Shown here piece by piece: positions 20,669 to 32,340 of a stretch of DNA of 64,000 bases (the stretch's first letter is position 1; each line of letters starts with the position of its first letter). Below the pieces are notes generated by a model. It saw only the letters and a list, made by a program, of their open reading frames with translations. It had not been told where the DNA came from and did no database searches. The position numbers were made by a program, and so were the translations under genes. The stretch covers positions 73,724,032 to 73,788,031 of the forward strand of contig OZ024915.1 of NCBI GenBank assembly GCA_964017125.1. The letters are read 5' to 3'. This DNA is from Flabesymbios commensalis (lineage: Eukaryota; Annelida; Polychaeta; Terebellida; Flabelligeridae).

Positions 20669-22208
20669 GTCAAAGGATACACAGTCCAGTGGCGTAGCTT
20701 ACTACACATCATTTCCATTAGTAAAAGCTCGATTAACAATGAAATAAAGCTATGGTAATCTATAGTTTTAACAATCAACAAACAATAGCTAACGTAGTCA
20801 CGAATCAACAAATAATAGCGCGTTCAAGTTACACAATTTTTTTCAAAGTACGTTTGGGCTTTTGCGTTCTCTGAAGCCATCACACCCCAGCTAATGCGGG
20901 ACGTTGGCCCAAAGTTATTTTATTACAGGTTCCACCGCTTGCTGCGTACCGCGCTTCAGAGTCCTGTTTAATTATGACAAATTCTGGGTCACTGTCCTCA
21001 ATTCTGGGTCTCTGTCCTCAATTCTGGGTCACTATTCACAATTCTGGGTCACTGTCCACAATTCTGATAGAAAAAAATCTGGCACTTTGCCGGTCAATGA
21101 TGCCGGAAAGGAATATCTACTGTATACCGTACACCCTTTTCAACAACAACTCGCCACACAGTGAGCAACGCTGAACTGTTTTAATCAGACAAACTGTTCA
21201 CGCGCAAACTCGTCTATTATGTATCAAGTGTCTGAGGCAGGTGAACCTAACATTGAACTCTATGATCTCCATGTACTGTTTACCCTTTACAGAATCACAA
21301 TGCTGGTTTCTACACCTTTGTTTTCTGGTTAACAGGGTTTACGGATCGAAAGAAATCACTTATAAACATTCTGGAACAACCTCAGGAAAACATAATATGG
21401 GGAATATCACGAGTTTTTATTGGCATAAAATCATAATCTAGTTGTATAAATTTTGTTTTCGGAAGTAGCAAAACAAATTATACCACTTATTATTATTACG
21501 ATGTTATTAATATTGATGCAATTATATATTGCTGACCTGAAATGTATGATTTTTCATATAATATATCATTACAACTATATCTCTAGTCACTCCATTGATG
21601 TGAATCACATAGAAACAGTATTTTTCAATAATAACTAGAATTAAAAAGTCAATTTATTTATTTTCATGCTTAAGGGGACATGCCCAGGTCTAAAATCAGG
21701 CAAAAAAAATCAGTGATTTTATTTTGGCTTCTTAATATGACCATATAATGTAAACATTTTCATAGACTAGAACTGCAAAAGTTTTTTAATTTTTGTGCTG
21801 CGCACTTACCAGTTAGGCTGGATATAGAGACGAAATTCCCGTATTTCTTATTTTTGACATGGTTGTCAATAATTAGAAATAAGGAATTTCGTCTCTATAT
21901 CTAGCCTGACTGGTGAATGAGCAGCACAAAAATTTAAAAACATTTGCAGTTCTAGTCTATGAACATGTTTACATTATATGGTCATATTAAGAAGTCAAAA
22001 TAAAATCACTGATTTTTTACTGATTTTAGACCTGGGCATGTCCCTTTAACTCTAGAAAGTAAAATGTACAAATGAGTTAATGATATTTAAGACATCTATT
22101 TAATATTAGCCCTTAACGCAAGCCGATCGTGTCTAAAGCAATAATGTGTATTCACTTCAAGTTATGGATCGCGTTACCGAGACACAACTTTAGATTGGTT
22201 AACATTTA
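20669..22208. repeat. Segment E, copy 1
   Basis: Matches 37464-39165 in order: cagcttactacacatcat, cacaccccagctaatgcggg, several caattctgggtcact repeats, then aattatatattgctgacct and ttaatattagcccttaa. Copy 2 has an extra insertion at 37728-38363, and copy 1 has an extra insertion at 21670-22049. The function is unknown; short frames within are not conserved in a protein-like way. Confidence 0.8.
21670..22049. mobile_element. TTAA-flanked foldback MITE (GGGACATGCCCAGG family), copy 1
   Basis: Long inverted repeats span most of the element. The left end is TTAAGGGGACATGCCCAGG and the right end CCTGGGCATGTCCCTTTAA, with further arm sequence such as gagacgaaattcccgtattt against aaggaatttcgtctctatat. 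The paralogous segment near 38996-39010 lacks it, giving a natural empty site and a TTAA-like target duplication. A second copy is at 44784-45116. Confidence 0.88.
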
Positions 22209-22235
22209 AGTTCAAAACACGACACGCCTGACTGA

Positions 22236-22875
22236 TCATTGGTGTACATGTACATTATCATTGGTGTACATGTACATTATCATTGGTGTGCATGTACATT
22301 ATCATTGGTGTGCGACGGGTACATTATCATTAGTGTACAGGTACAGTATCATTGGTGTACATTATCATTGGTGTACAGGTACATTATCATTGGCATACAG
22401 GTACATTATCATTAGTGTACATGTACATTATCATTGGTGTAGATGTACCTTATCGTTGGTGTACATGTACATTATTTTTAATGTACAGGTACATTATCAT
22501 CGGTGTACAAGTACATTATCATTAGAGTACAGGTACATTATCTTTGGTGTACATTATCTTTGGTGTACATTATCATTGCTGTACGGTACACTATCATTGG
22601 TGCAGGGTACATTATCATTATTGTACAGGTACATTATCATTGGTATACCGGAACATTATCATTGACGCCTAGGTACATTATCATTGGTGTACATTATCCT
22701 TGGTGTACAGGTACATCATCATGGTGTACAGATACATTATCATTTGTGTACATGTACATTATCGTTGGTATACAGGTACATTATCATTGGTGAACAGGTA
22801 CATTATCATTGGTGTACAGGTATATCATCATGGTGTACAGATACATTATCATTGGTGTACAGGTACATCATCATG
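22236..22875. repeat. 22-bp minisatellite, part of repeat D copy 2
   Basis: Tandem units like ggtacattatcattggtgta, the same family as 1-370. The last unit ends with acatcatcatg (22865-22875), which is the left copy of the LINE target duplication. Confidence 0.92.
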
Positions 22876-22999
22876 GTTAGGTTAGGTTTATTTCAGCAAT
22901 AGGCCCAGCGGCCTGTGAGCATACAATACAATACAAATCCAATAATATGCCATGGCGTGTGAAAATAATATAAGTGATACAAATATAATATAATTATGA

Positions 23000-23302
23000 T
23001 CACTCCAGTTCGTACAAAGCTTCATACACATATATGGCCAAGTTACGGATCGTTTTTCTGTTTTCACTCGTAAGGAGTTGTGTTAATTTAAACATTGAAG
23101 GGTTAACAAAATAATAAGATTTTATATAGCGGCGGCGAAGTTCAACAAGATTATCTTTTTTACAGATTAAAATGAAATTATATTCATCTTCCAGCTCCTG
23201 ACAGTGTTGACATAACCTTTCGTTTCGCGGCTGTCCTAACCATCGACCACTTACAATTGCAAGCCTGTACCTATCTATATTTAGGAATGATAACAACATC
23301 AA
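23000..23302 (-). pseudogene. LINE ORF2 C-terminal cysteine region (fragment)
   Basis: A 100-residue frame with RLCQHCQELEDEYNFILICK, the C-x2-C...H/C-type motif found after the reverse transcriptase in many LINEs, then a charged helical tail. It is in a different frame from the reverse transcriptase fragment, with about 120 bp of disturbed sequence between. Confidence 0.8.
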
Positions 23303-23421
23303 AATATAAACTATAAGAAAACCTCACTTTCACATGTCTATACAATTCCATATCTGAACCAGGCTCCATATCTCCAAACCAGCCTTGTATAAACTGATCA
23401 TGTAACCGCTGTTTACAAATA

Positions 23422-24360
23422 TTAAAAAAAACGGTGAGTATTTCCTACGCCTTGTACCGTCCATACGTCTGCAAATCCTAGTTTAAACAGTAAATTTTGT
23501 GTAAGACTAGCCCAGTTGATTATGTTTTCGTCTTCATTTAAACGTTTATACAGCGAATCATACATTTTACATAGTAATGGATTTCCCTTCTGACATACTA
23601 TTTTTAACCAGTAGTTTATAATTCTGAAATATATCTGTAACTGAAGAGGAAATCTTCCTAGTTCACCATACACAATATTGCTAGTAGCAGTCCTCTTAAC
23701 TTTTAAAACTTTCTTACAAAAATTAAGATGTACTCTTTCCACTGCATCCGCACTATGAAAACCCCACACTTCACTTCCGTACATAAGTATAGGGGCAATT
23801 AATCTATCAAAAAGCTCACAGCAGAATTCCGGTTGTGGGTCATATAAATGATATAATTTTCTATTGAGTTTAAACATAGCCTGGTTTGCCTTATCAGCTA
23901 AGGTGGTCTGAGTTTGACTCCATTTACCGGTATATGAAAAGACAATGCCAACATAATTAAACGTGTTTACAATATCCAGTCTTTTATCACCATAAAACCA
24001 GTGATATTCTTTTGATAAAATACCACCCTTCCTAAAAATCATCACTTTAGTTTTGTCTGTGTTAATTATTAACCTCCACTTAGTACAATAATCATGAAGC
24101 ACATCAAGACCCATCTGCAATCCCTCTCTAGTGGATGAAAATATAACTGAATCGTCAGCGTAGAGAAGAAGATACAGCTTTAAATCATCAATACTGATTC
24201 CATTTACACCTTTGTCTTTTAATTCTTGCTCCATGTCGTTTACAAATAAAGAAAACAGGAATAGAGAAAGGCTCTCACCCTGACGTACGCCTAAATGACA
24301 GTCAAACTGCTCAGATAAAACACCATTAACTCTGACTTGTGATTTTACGTTCTGATACAT
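23422..24360 (-). pseudogene. LINE reverse transcriptase, C-terminal half
   Basis: 312 residues with the palm motifs GVRQGESLSLFLFSLFVNDM and LLLYADDSVIFSSTR (the catalytic YADD is intact) and the KTKVMIFRKGG motif. The frame ends just after GNTHRFF. It is separated by a frame change near 24360-24375 from the N-terminal half. Confidence 0.93.
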
Positions 24361-24373
24361 GCTGTGTAAAATA

Positions 24374-24925
24374 TTAAATATTTTTCCACGGATTCCTTTT
24401 AAAAATCATTTTATACCACATGCAATCTCTGTTAACATAATCAAAGGCTTTCCGGAAATCTATAAATGAACAATAAAGACGTTGATTTTGGTTTAAACAC
24501 ACATTCACAATATAATGCAATATAAAAGTATTATCTACTGTGGATCTGCCTTTGCGAAATCCCGCTTGTGCATCTATTAAAATGCTATGACTATCAGCCC
24601 AGAGCATTAGTCTGTTATTTAGGACACGAGTGAATAACTTCCCTAAAGTACTTAGTAATGTTATCCCTCTATAATTATCTACATTATTTAAAGAGCCTTT
24701 TTCATGTAGAGGTACAATTATACCATTGGTCCAAATACTAGGAAAATAACCATTTTGAAAAACATTATTAAAAAGACATGTTAACACTGGTGCCAGTACT
24801 TCAGAAGCATTTATATATAATTCAAGAATAATAAGATCGTGACCAGCTGCTTTGCCCGTTTTTAATTCACGAATAGCATTCTTCACTTCATCAACATCAA
24901 AAGTATTGTTCAATTCCTCAAACAT
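24374..24925 (-). pseudogene. LINE reverse transcriptase, N-terminal half
   Basis: 183 residues carrying fingers motifs: ELKTGKAAGHDLI, IIVPLHEKGSLNNVDNYRGI, AGFRKGRSTVDNTFIL and CSFIDFRKAFDYVNRDCMW. It is cut by a frame change after about IFKRNPWKN. The Met used here is internal; the true frame would extend upstream. Confidence 0.93.
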
Positions 24926-25149
24926 TGTATCATTATTAAAATTTTCATTTAAGTACTCATAAATATTATCATCAGCTTGTGTAGATACATCTTCGGGGTT
25001 ATTTAAACTTTTGAAATACCCATAAAATTCATCAGCTGTTAAGTTAGACTCACCAGTGTTTTTTTTTAATCAAGTTTATCTAGTAATTGCCAATACAAAC
25101 GAGCATCATCTACTTTTTGCTTCAAAATATTCTTCATAAATGCATGATC

Positions 25150-25458
25150 TTACTCTCTTCTACAAGACCTAGCACATCGCATATATGCGGACCTTGATCT
25201 TATCATATTATTCTTACATTCATCCGTCTCATTTTGCCTGTATTGATTCAAATTGTTAAAAAATGCTTCTTTGAGATTTTTACATTCATCTGACATCCAT
25301 TTCGACAATGAGCTGGTAGTGGATCTGGCAACGTTATACGATTTACCAAATAAGGGTTCTGCAATGTCGGTCAGAACTTGGGTGAACTTATGAAACATAT
25401 CATTAACACCGTCTTCTGTATCACATTTACCACTAAAAATATTTACCATCTTTCCCAT
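25150..25458 (-). pseudogene. LINE linker between endonuclease and reverse transcriptase
   Basis: A 102-residue frame with FTQVLTDIAEPLFGKSYNVA and SKWMSDECKNLKEAFFNNLN, the usual charged helical linker of such LINEs. The frame breaks on both sides, and about 220 bp of disturbed linker follow to the reverse transcriptase. Confidence 0.75.
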
Positions 25459-25571
25459 AGTGCTATCTTTAAGGAGTTGTTCAACAAATATATCTTTCTT
25501 ATCTCGGTCAAATTTGATTTTTTTTTCACACTTAGTCGGTATTTTTACACTTTCATTACCTGTTCAGAAGC

Positions 25572-26586
25572 TTAAAACTCAATATGTAACAAACTATGAT
25601 CGCTGTAAACTGTTGGGTCACAAACAAAAAAACCTGTAAGTAAATCAACACAATTTGAGCTGCATAAAATATAATCCACCACGCTGCATCCGTTATTTGT
25701 TATACAAGTATACTCTCCGATTCCAGCATCCTTACCAAATCTACTATTCATTAAACTCATAGAACTAGCTTTGCATAAATCTAACAAAGATATACCTTGT
25801 GCATTTGGTTGTTTTTTTATCTTTTGAACATCTTGGTTTGCATAATACGTGTGTTTCAGGAACATCAGTGTCAATATCATTATCAAAATCAATAAAATCT
25901 GCCCTCTCACCTGTTCTAGCATTAAAATCACCTGCGATTAAAGTGTAGTGATCTTTGCCACATTTTGTTTCGATTTCTGCTAAATCATCTAACAGTTTAT
26001 TAAATACATCATTTAACTCAACTCTACTTGACTGTGATGGTGTTACATAACAAGCACATATATATAGATCATTATCGATGTTTAAAAAATCTTTGCTTAG
26101 TTTAAGCCATAGAACATTGTCATCCGACTGTTTAACTAACGAGAACAAATTTGAAAAAATGTTTTTATAACAAACAACGATTCCTCCAGAATCACGCTTT
26201 GCACGTGTCGGTCTTGGGCGATGAATTGAAAAATAATTATAATCGGGTAAAAAAAAATCGCATTTAGTGTTTGTCCATGTTTCAGTTAAAATTATAATAT
26301 CATATTCTTGCAAATAATCAACAAATGTTTGATCTTTTAATTTATAATTTCTTTTCGATGCTAGCCCACGAACATTACAAGAACCTATGCGTAATGCCCT
26401 TATCTGTTTATGAGATGTTGTTTCTTCTATGTGGATTAAATGTTCAATGTCTGATTTATCGCGTTCATGTTTTTCATTGTCGGGTTGTTGGTTTATACAG
26501 TCTTGTTTATGTACAACTTCTGTACTGAAACCAGTACGGGTATCACTATATACATTGTCATGACCTTGTTTGCTGTCACCATACAC
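25572..26586 (-). pseudogene. LINE apurinic-type endonuclease (two frames)
   Basis: Frame 25765-26586 has RIGSCNVRGLASKRNY, IIILTETWTNTKCDF, GGIVVCYKN and TLIAGDFNARTG. Frame 25572-25931 continues with NNGCSVVDYILCSS and DPTVYSDHSLLHIEF. These are the catalytic blocks of the exonuclease-endonuclease-phosphatase fold used to nick target DNA. A frameshift lies around 25850, within the overlap of the two frames. Confidence 0.92.
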
Positions 26587-26640
26587 TGTGCGAGCAGTAG
26601 TCTCACCAGCGTAACACTAACTTCTCATTACATCATCATG

Positions 26641-26710
26641 ATGTACAGATACATTATCATTGGTGTACAGGTACATCATCATGGTGTACAGATACATTAT
26701 CATTGGTGTA
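26641..26710. repeat. 22-bp minisatellite, right remnant after the LINE
   Basis: Three units of the 22-bp family immediately right of the LINE target duplication, leading into the T-rich tract and ctgtattgcag block that also follow the array in copy 1 (near 370-400). Confidence 0.9.
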
Positions 26711-28514
26711 TCTGTCGCTCTTTTTTTTTTCTGTATTGCAGTAAGCCTACACGTAGATAAATTGTCCAGGGTATTTTATTGCAGATCTTCAACAGCATTT
26801 TTTGTTTGATAAACGCAGGGAAAAGTTGACATGATGGACTATAACACGCACCTTAGATCTGAAAGGGTGTATCTGCCACTCTGTAAAGTTGCAGATACAC
26901 CCTTTCATATCCAAGGTAGGGGAGTATGATCAATTATAACATGCAATACTTTTGTAGTTTCTGATCCAGCCTAATGATTTGTGTGTGATCATGTGACGGT
27001 GACAAATAGTAATGGTGATATATTTTTAGAACATTCAATTTAATTAGGTATTTACAACAAAATGTTTTTTTTTAAGAAGGAAATATTACCTTAGCTTCCG
27101 ATAATTATCGGTATAGATTATTATTTTTTACTGGCGGTTATTATTGCTGTGCATACGAAATAATTCTGAGCCGTCTCTAAAGAGGATTGCCCTACTCACT
27201 TTGACCAAACATTTTCTTTTCATCAGCAGTTTCGTTTTCGCGGGAAGACATGTGAGATGGACAGAGATAACACAGTAGCACATGACAAGCCTTCTCAACC
27301 GGATAATCAGTGGAGTGCAAACCTGTGTATTTATCTGAGGACATCAAAAATGTATATGGTCACACACCGGAGGGACTGAACCCCATTAATTGTCTTTGTG
27401 AACAGACGCTGGAGAGGCTAAGTGGATTCCACCTCAACAACAAATGGACAACAGATGCTATTCTGATGTCACTGCGATCCTGACACGATCTGACCCTCCC
27501 CCCCCCCCCCGCGCGATGAGTTGGATTTTATATTTGACTCATTTTTTATATATACATATGCTTTATAATTTAATGAAAAATTCTGCTACAAGTCTCTTTT
27601 CTTTAGCTTGTAGTAGTTTATTGTTAAAAATATAAATCAAAAGGAATCAAACATTGCTGATGATTTTTTTTTAATCGTAAAGGTATCGTTTATGTAATAA
27701 CAATAATTTTCGGGTTTGTTGTATTAATCTAAAATATGCATATGATATATTTGTTGCCATTCGTGTACCACATCCATATAGAATGAATTATTCTAATATA
27801 TATATATGGGTGTACCACTAGTCCTCATGCTATACAAGTTCACATGTCAAATACTTGTTTAATTGCAGTGACATAGAAATGGCATTTTGTTATGGGTAGG
27901 AATGGTGATAATCGTATAGTTTCGCACAAGTAACGGTAGTAAAATTAGCCCATAATTTTCAAGTGGATCCAGATAAACTTCATCAAATAATTTTCTTTTA
28001 CGTGGTTCCTTTTGAACACGTTTCTGTTATGAATAATTATGTATAATTCCTTAAATTTATGTCGACCATGTTGATTTTTGTAACATTGTACAGGTCATAT
28101 TTACCGTAATTACAAAGTTGTTCAGGAAAATGCCCCTTTCACTAATCCATCAACTGGTCATCTGGGTCTTAAAGTGTCGTGTCTGCCACTTAACAAAGTA
28201 AATATTATAAATTTTACATGTGGACACGGCGCTGTGAGAGAGAAAGGAATGACCAGTTAAAAGACAGACGTGTCAACGGCTGGCTCATGGCAATGGTCAG
28301 TGTCCAACTCTGCCGTGCAAAGGGAATCAACAGTACCTGCTTCCTTCAAAAGTAACCAGTTACTTGCCTTTTAAAAACAGAATCGTTCTATGAATTTTTT
28401 GTTAATAATACAACCTTGAAAATATGGTTGTTATATGTTTTATCGCTGCATTGTCTTTATGACGGTATCAAGAGTATGCGATGAAATGAGCTTATACTAA
28501 CACATGTAGTGAGA

Positions 28515-28625
28515 ATGAATTTATAAATGAATGAATGAATGAATGAATGAATGAATGAATGAATGAATGAATGAATTAATGAATTAATTAATGAAGGAAT
28601 GAAGGAATGAATGAATCAATCAATG
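28515..28625. repeat. (GAAT)n microsatellite
   Basis: Tetranucleotide repeats with a few GAAG and AATT variants. The position is equivalent to 2110-2357 of copy 1, but shorter and without the long CAAT block. Confidence 0.9.
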
Positions 28626-28944
28626 GGGTTTTAGGTCTCCTTTGTGTACATATAGGCTAAACTGGACCATACTAATACACGTAGTGAGAAATCTGTAGCG
28701 CTTTCTTGTAATTGCATGCAGGTGAATAGTGTCCTATTATTCGTCTTAATTTAACTGGATGTAAACGGATATAGATTATGTCATATATGAGGAAAACTAC
28801 GTTAATCTATCTAATAACATAACGTTGAATTTGACTCAGAAGCTCGCGGGTTCGTCTTCACTCGTAGAGTTTTAAAGAAACAAGATGTTTCTTTCACAAT
28901 GACTCGTAGCAATTCAGTAATGTGGGGAGACTTGGTCACCAAAA

Positions 28945-29010
28945 GGTAGCGTGCTCGACCTCAAGCCACCAGAGATCGAATTTGAATCTAGTATCTGGAG
29001 AGCAGTGTCA
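28945..29010 (+). repeat. Possible tRNA-like SINE fragment
   Basis: ggtagcgtgctcgacc followed by agagatcgaatttgaatc resembles the spaced A and B boxes of tRNA-derived SINEs. It does not fold convincingly as a tRNA and has no clear tail or duplication. Weak call. Confidence 0.25.
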
Positions 29011-29108
29011 TCTAACTCATCTCCCCATCCCAGGCAGCTGTCCCGCCTAGTGTGTCCTCAGAAGTGGCCTAAAGTCGACGCTATCCATTATAGCATGTAT
29101 AGGGCGTG

Positions 29109-31773
29109 TTAGGGTCTCACCACACAAATTCATTCGCGCATATCATTATAAAGTTTAAGAATAAGAAAGCTAGTCTCTTTTTAAAAAATACGGCTCTTTG
29201 CAGCAGCCTCGGTGGCAAATATTACAGATATATCATTTTGCTACCAATTTAAATCGATTCTGTGATGATTTGGTGTAGCAAAAGCATCGAAATGAGGAAA
29301 GATAGATCCAACAGGAAGTCCTTGCGCTGGCTGTAACAAGGCTCTTCTAAAAAACAAGGTCAATTATTTTTCAGGTCGATCAGAGGAGAGTGGGGCAAGA
29401 GGTTATTATGGGCTCAAATAAAAAAAATTATGTCAGTTTAACATGCCTTTTTTATTGTTTAGATTGAAAGAGAACAGACTGATGGTTAAAATGATATATA
29501 GTTTTATTTATATTTCTCCACTTAAAGAGTGCTGGGAGGCCTGAGTGTATGGGTCATATTACATGTAAGTCTATGGGACGGGTATTTGGTGTGGTGAGAC
29601 GTTAAGGCCATAGTTCCAGAAAACACATTTTCGCGCCTGTGGGATGTTCTACTGCCACTAGACCATTTATTTTGCTCATTTATTATCACCAGGCGGCCAA
29701 TTCAACGAAAAAATATAATATAGACATGTTTTCTAGCGAATTTAATGAAACTAATCTGATAATGTTCAATTATGGGCCATATACCAAGCATTCTTCCATA
29801 TAGCACTGAAATAGTTGTAAGTTCAACTTGGTTCTTCCACTTCCCCGCATTGATTTTTTTGTCCTTTGGTATTTATACCTCTTTTGTTTGTGTGTATAAT
29901 GTTCGTACATCCCTATTCTGAAGAAATAAAATCATTCATTGCCTAATTTCAAGACGATTCCCTGAAAAAATAGACAATTCCATACAGATGCTTTATGAAA
30001 ACGGAAAACTATGTTGTAATATAGAAAAACAGGTCATTTCTCGAGATCTAGTAAAAAACAGGGGAATTTCATTTTGCCTTTGTGCGCCTTCTGCTTATCG
30101 GAATTGGACAAGGTTTTCTTTTTCGATTTCAGAATAGAATGTGTTTTTTAGATCACTTGTAAAAAAACATTCCATAAATATGTTTCTTTCCCTTAAGGTC
30201 TCACCACACAAATTCATTCGCGCATATCATTATAAAGGTTAAGAATAAGAAAGCTAGTCTCTTTTTAAAAAATACGGCTCTTTGCAGCAGCCTCGGTGGC
30301 AAATATTACAGATATATCATTTTGCTACCAATTTAAATCGATTCTGTGATGATTTGGTGTAGCAAAAGCATCGAAATGAGGAAAGATAGATCCAACAGGA
30401 AGTCCTTGCGCTGGCTGTAACAAGGCTCTTCTAAAAAACAAGGTCAATTATTTTTCAGGTCGATCAGAGGAGAGTGGGGCAAGAGGTTATTATGGGCTCA
30501 AATAAAAAAAATTATGTCAGTTTAACATGCCTTTTTTATTGTTTAGATTGAAAGAGAACAGACTGATGGTTAAAATGATATATAGTTTTATTTATATTTC
30601 TCCACTTAAAGAGTGCTGGGAGGCCTGAGTGTATGGGTCATATTACATGTAAGTCTATGGGACGGGTATTTGGTGTGGTGAGACGTTAAGGCCATAGTTC
30701 CAGAAAACACATTTTCGCGCCTGTGGGATGTTCTACTGCCACTAGACCATTTATTTTGCTCATTTATTATCACCAGGCGGCCAATTCAACGAAAAAATAT
30801 AATATAGACATGTTTTCTAGCGAATTTAATGAAACTAATCTGATAATGTTCAATTATGGGCCATATACCAAGCATTCTTCCATATAGCACTGAAATAGTT
30901 GTAAGTTCAACTTGGTTCTTCCACTTCCCCGCATTGCTTTTTTTGTCCTTTGGTATTTATACCTCTTTTGTTTGTGTGTATAATGTTCGTACATCCCTAT
31001 TCTGAAGAAATAAAATCATTCATTGCCTAATTTCAAGACGATTCCCTGAAAAAATAGACAATTCCATACAGATGCTTTATGAAAACGGAAAACTATGTTG
31101 TAATATAGAAAAACAGGTCATTTCTCGAGATCTAGTAAAAAACAGGGGAATTTCATTTTGCCTTTGTGCGCCTTCTGCTTATCGGAATTGGACAAGGTTT
31201 TCTTTTTCGATTTCAGAATAGAATGTGTTTTTTAGATCACTTGTAAAAAAACATTCCATAAATATGTTTCTTTCCCTTAAGGTCTCACCACACAAATTCA
31301 TTCGCGCATATCATTATAAAGTTTAAGAATAAGAAAGCTAGTCTCCTTTTAAAAAATACGGCTCTTTGCAGCAGCCTCGGTGGCAAATATTACAGATATA
31401 TCATTTTGCTACCAATTTAAATCGATTCTGTGATGATTTGGTGTAGCAAAAGCATCGAAATGAGGAAAGATAGATCCAACAGGAAGTCCTTGCGCTGGCT
31501 GTAACAAGGCTCTTCTAAAAAACAAGGTCAATTATTTTTCAGGTCGATCAGAGGAGAGTGGGGCAAGAGGTTATTATGGGCTCAAATAAAAAAAATTATG
31601 TCACTTTAACATGCCTTTTTTATTGTTTAGATTGAAAGAGAACAGACTGATGGTTAAAATGATATATAGTTTTATTTATATTTCTCCACTTAAAGAGTGC
31701 TGGGAGGCCTGAGTGTATGGGTCATATTACATGTAAGTCTATGGGACGGGTATTTGGTGTGGTGAGACGTTAG
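29109..31773. repeat. Tandem array A-B-A-B-A of a TIR element and spacer
   Basis: The period is 1084 bp: ggtctcaccacac starts at 29113, 30197 and 31281. Each A part (about 490 bp) begins GGTCTCACCACAC and ends GTGTGGTGAGACG, an inverted pair. Each B part (about 587 bp) follows. Inner junctions are TTAA (29602-29605, 30193-30196, 30686-30689, 31277-31280). The outer junctions are TTAG on both sides (29109-29112, 31770-31773). The copies are almost identical by eye. There is no coding capacity. Confidence 0.92.
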
Positions 31774-31837
31774 TCTCGTTTGACATGGGATCCACTTCCG
31801 GGTCCAGGTCGCCCAACCACGAAATTTTTGTGCCACA

Positions 31838-32340
31838 TGGTCTCACCACCCTAAATAAGCCGAAATCACGGCAGGTGTATACTAATGATGGAATCATCAC
31901 ACAAAATATTTTCAATGCGGCTGTTTCAACCTCTATCAATTTAAAAACAAATACAAAGAAGTTATATTTCTGTGAATATTTAATAAGTAGGCCCTACATG
32001 ATGTCTCCTTCATCCCGGATATCAGATATGACTGTTTCGTGATAATCTGACAGGGATACAGTGGGTTAAAAGGATGTATGTCTGGTCTGTGAAAGTGGGT
32101 ATGAATTTAAGCGTAATTTGAACTATAGTGACCTTTTTGCACACTAGGGGGCCTAGCTCAAAATCTGTCTGGGTAGCAACCCCTTATCGGAGCTGTTTTT
32201 GAAAATGCACAGTCCAGGCTTCATTATGATATGGGGCACTAGATAGGGGGGAGGGCAAAAAGAAGTAAAATCGGCCCGTGGAATTGAGGCATTTTACATG
32301 TATTTCAATGGGACTGGCATTTGGGGTGACCACATGGACA
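31838..32340. repeat. Diverged relative of the A element
   Basis: Begins ggtctcaccaccctaaata and ends catttcaatgggactggcatttggggtgaccac when read with small gaps, matching the start and end of the A unit with many substitutions. It is probably an older insertion of the same inverted-repeat family next to the recent array. Confidence 0.5.

Larger units (their letters stand above)
22876..26629 (-). mobile_element. 5'-truncated APE-type LINE with 11-bp target duplication
   Basis: About 3.75 kb on the minus strand, flanked by acatcatcatg at 22865-22875 and 26630-26640. In coding order: endonuclease (25572-26586), linker (25150-25458), reverse transcriptase (23422-24925), C-terminal cysteine region (23000-23302). 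The 3' end on the minus strand is a short tail of CCTAA pentamers after gctgaaataaa, instead of poly-A. No ORF1 is present, consistent with 5' truncation. Several frame changes make it a dead copy. The clade is not resolved (CR1/Jockey-like group by layout). Confidence 0.93.
22236..28953. repeat. Dispersed repeat D, copy 2, split by a LINE
   Basis: The minisatellite part (22236-22875 and 26641-26710) and the 2.2-kb tail (to about 28953) match 1-2632. A LINE occupies 22876-26629. Copy 2 also has about 135 bp not in copy 1 near 27990-28130. The shared end falls at ggtagcgtg, after which the two flanks differ. Confidence 0.75.

Noticed and set aside
28945-29010. Functional tRNA gene
   Set aside because: Box-like motifs are present but a proper acceptor stem and cloverleaf could not be drawn; kept only as a weak SINE-like call.
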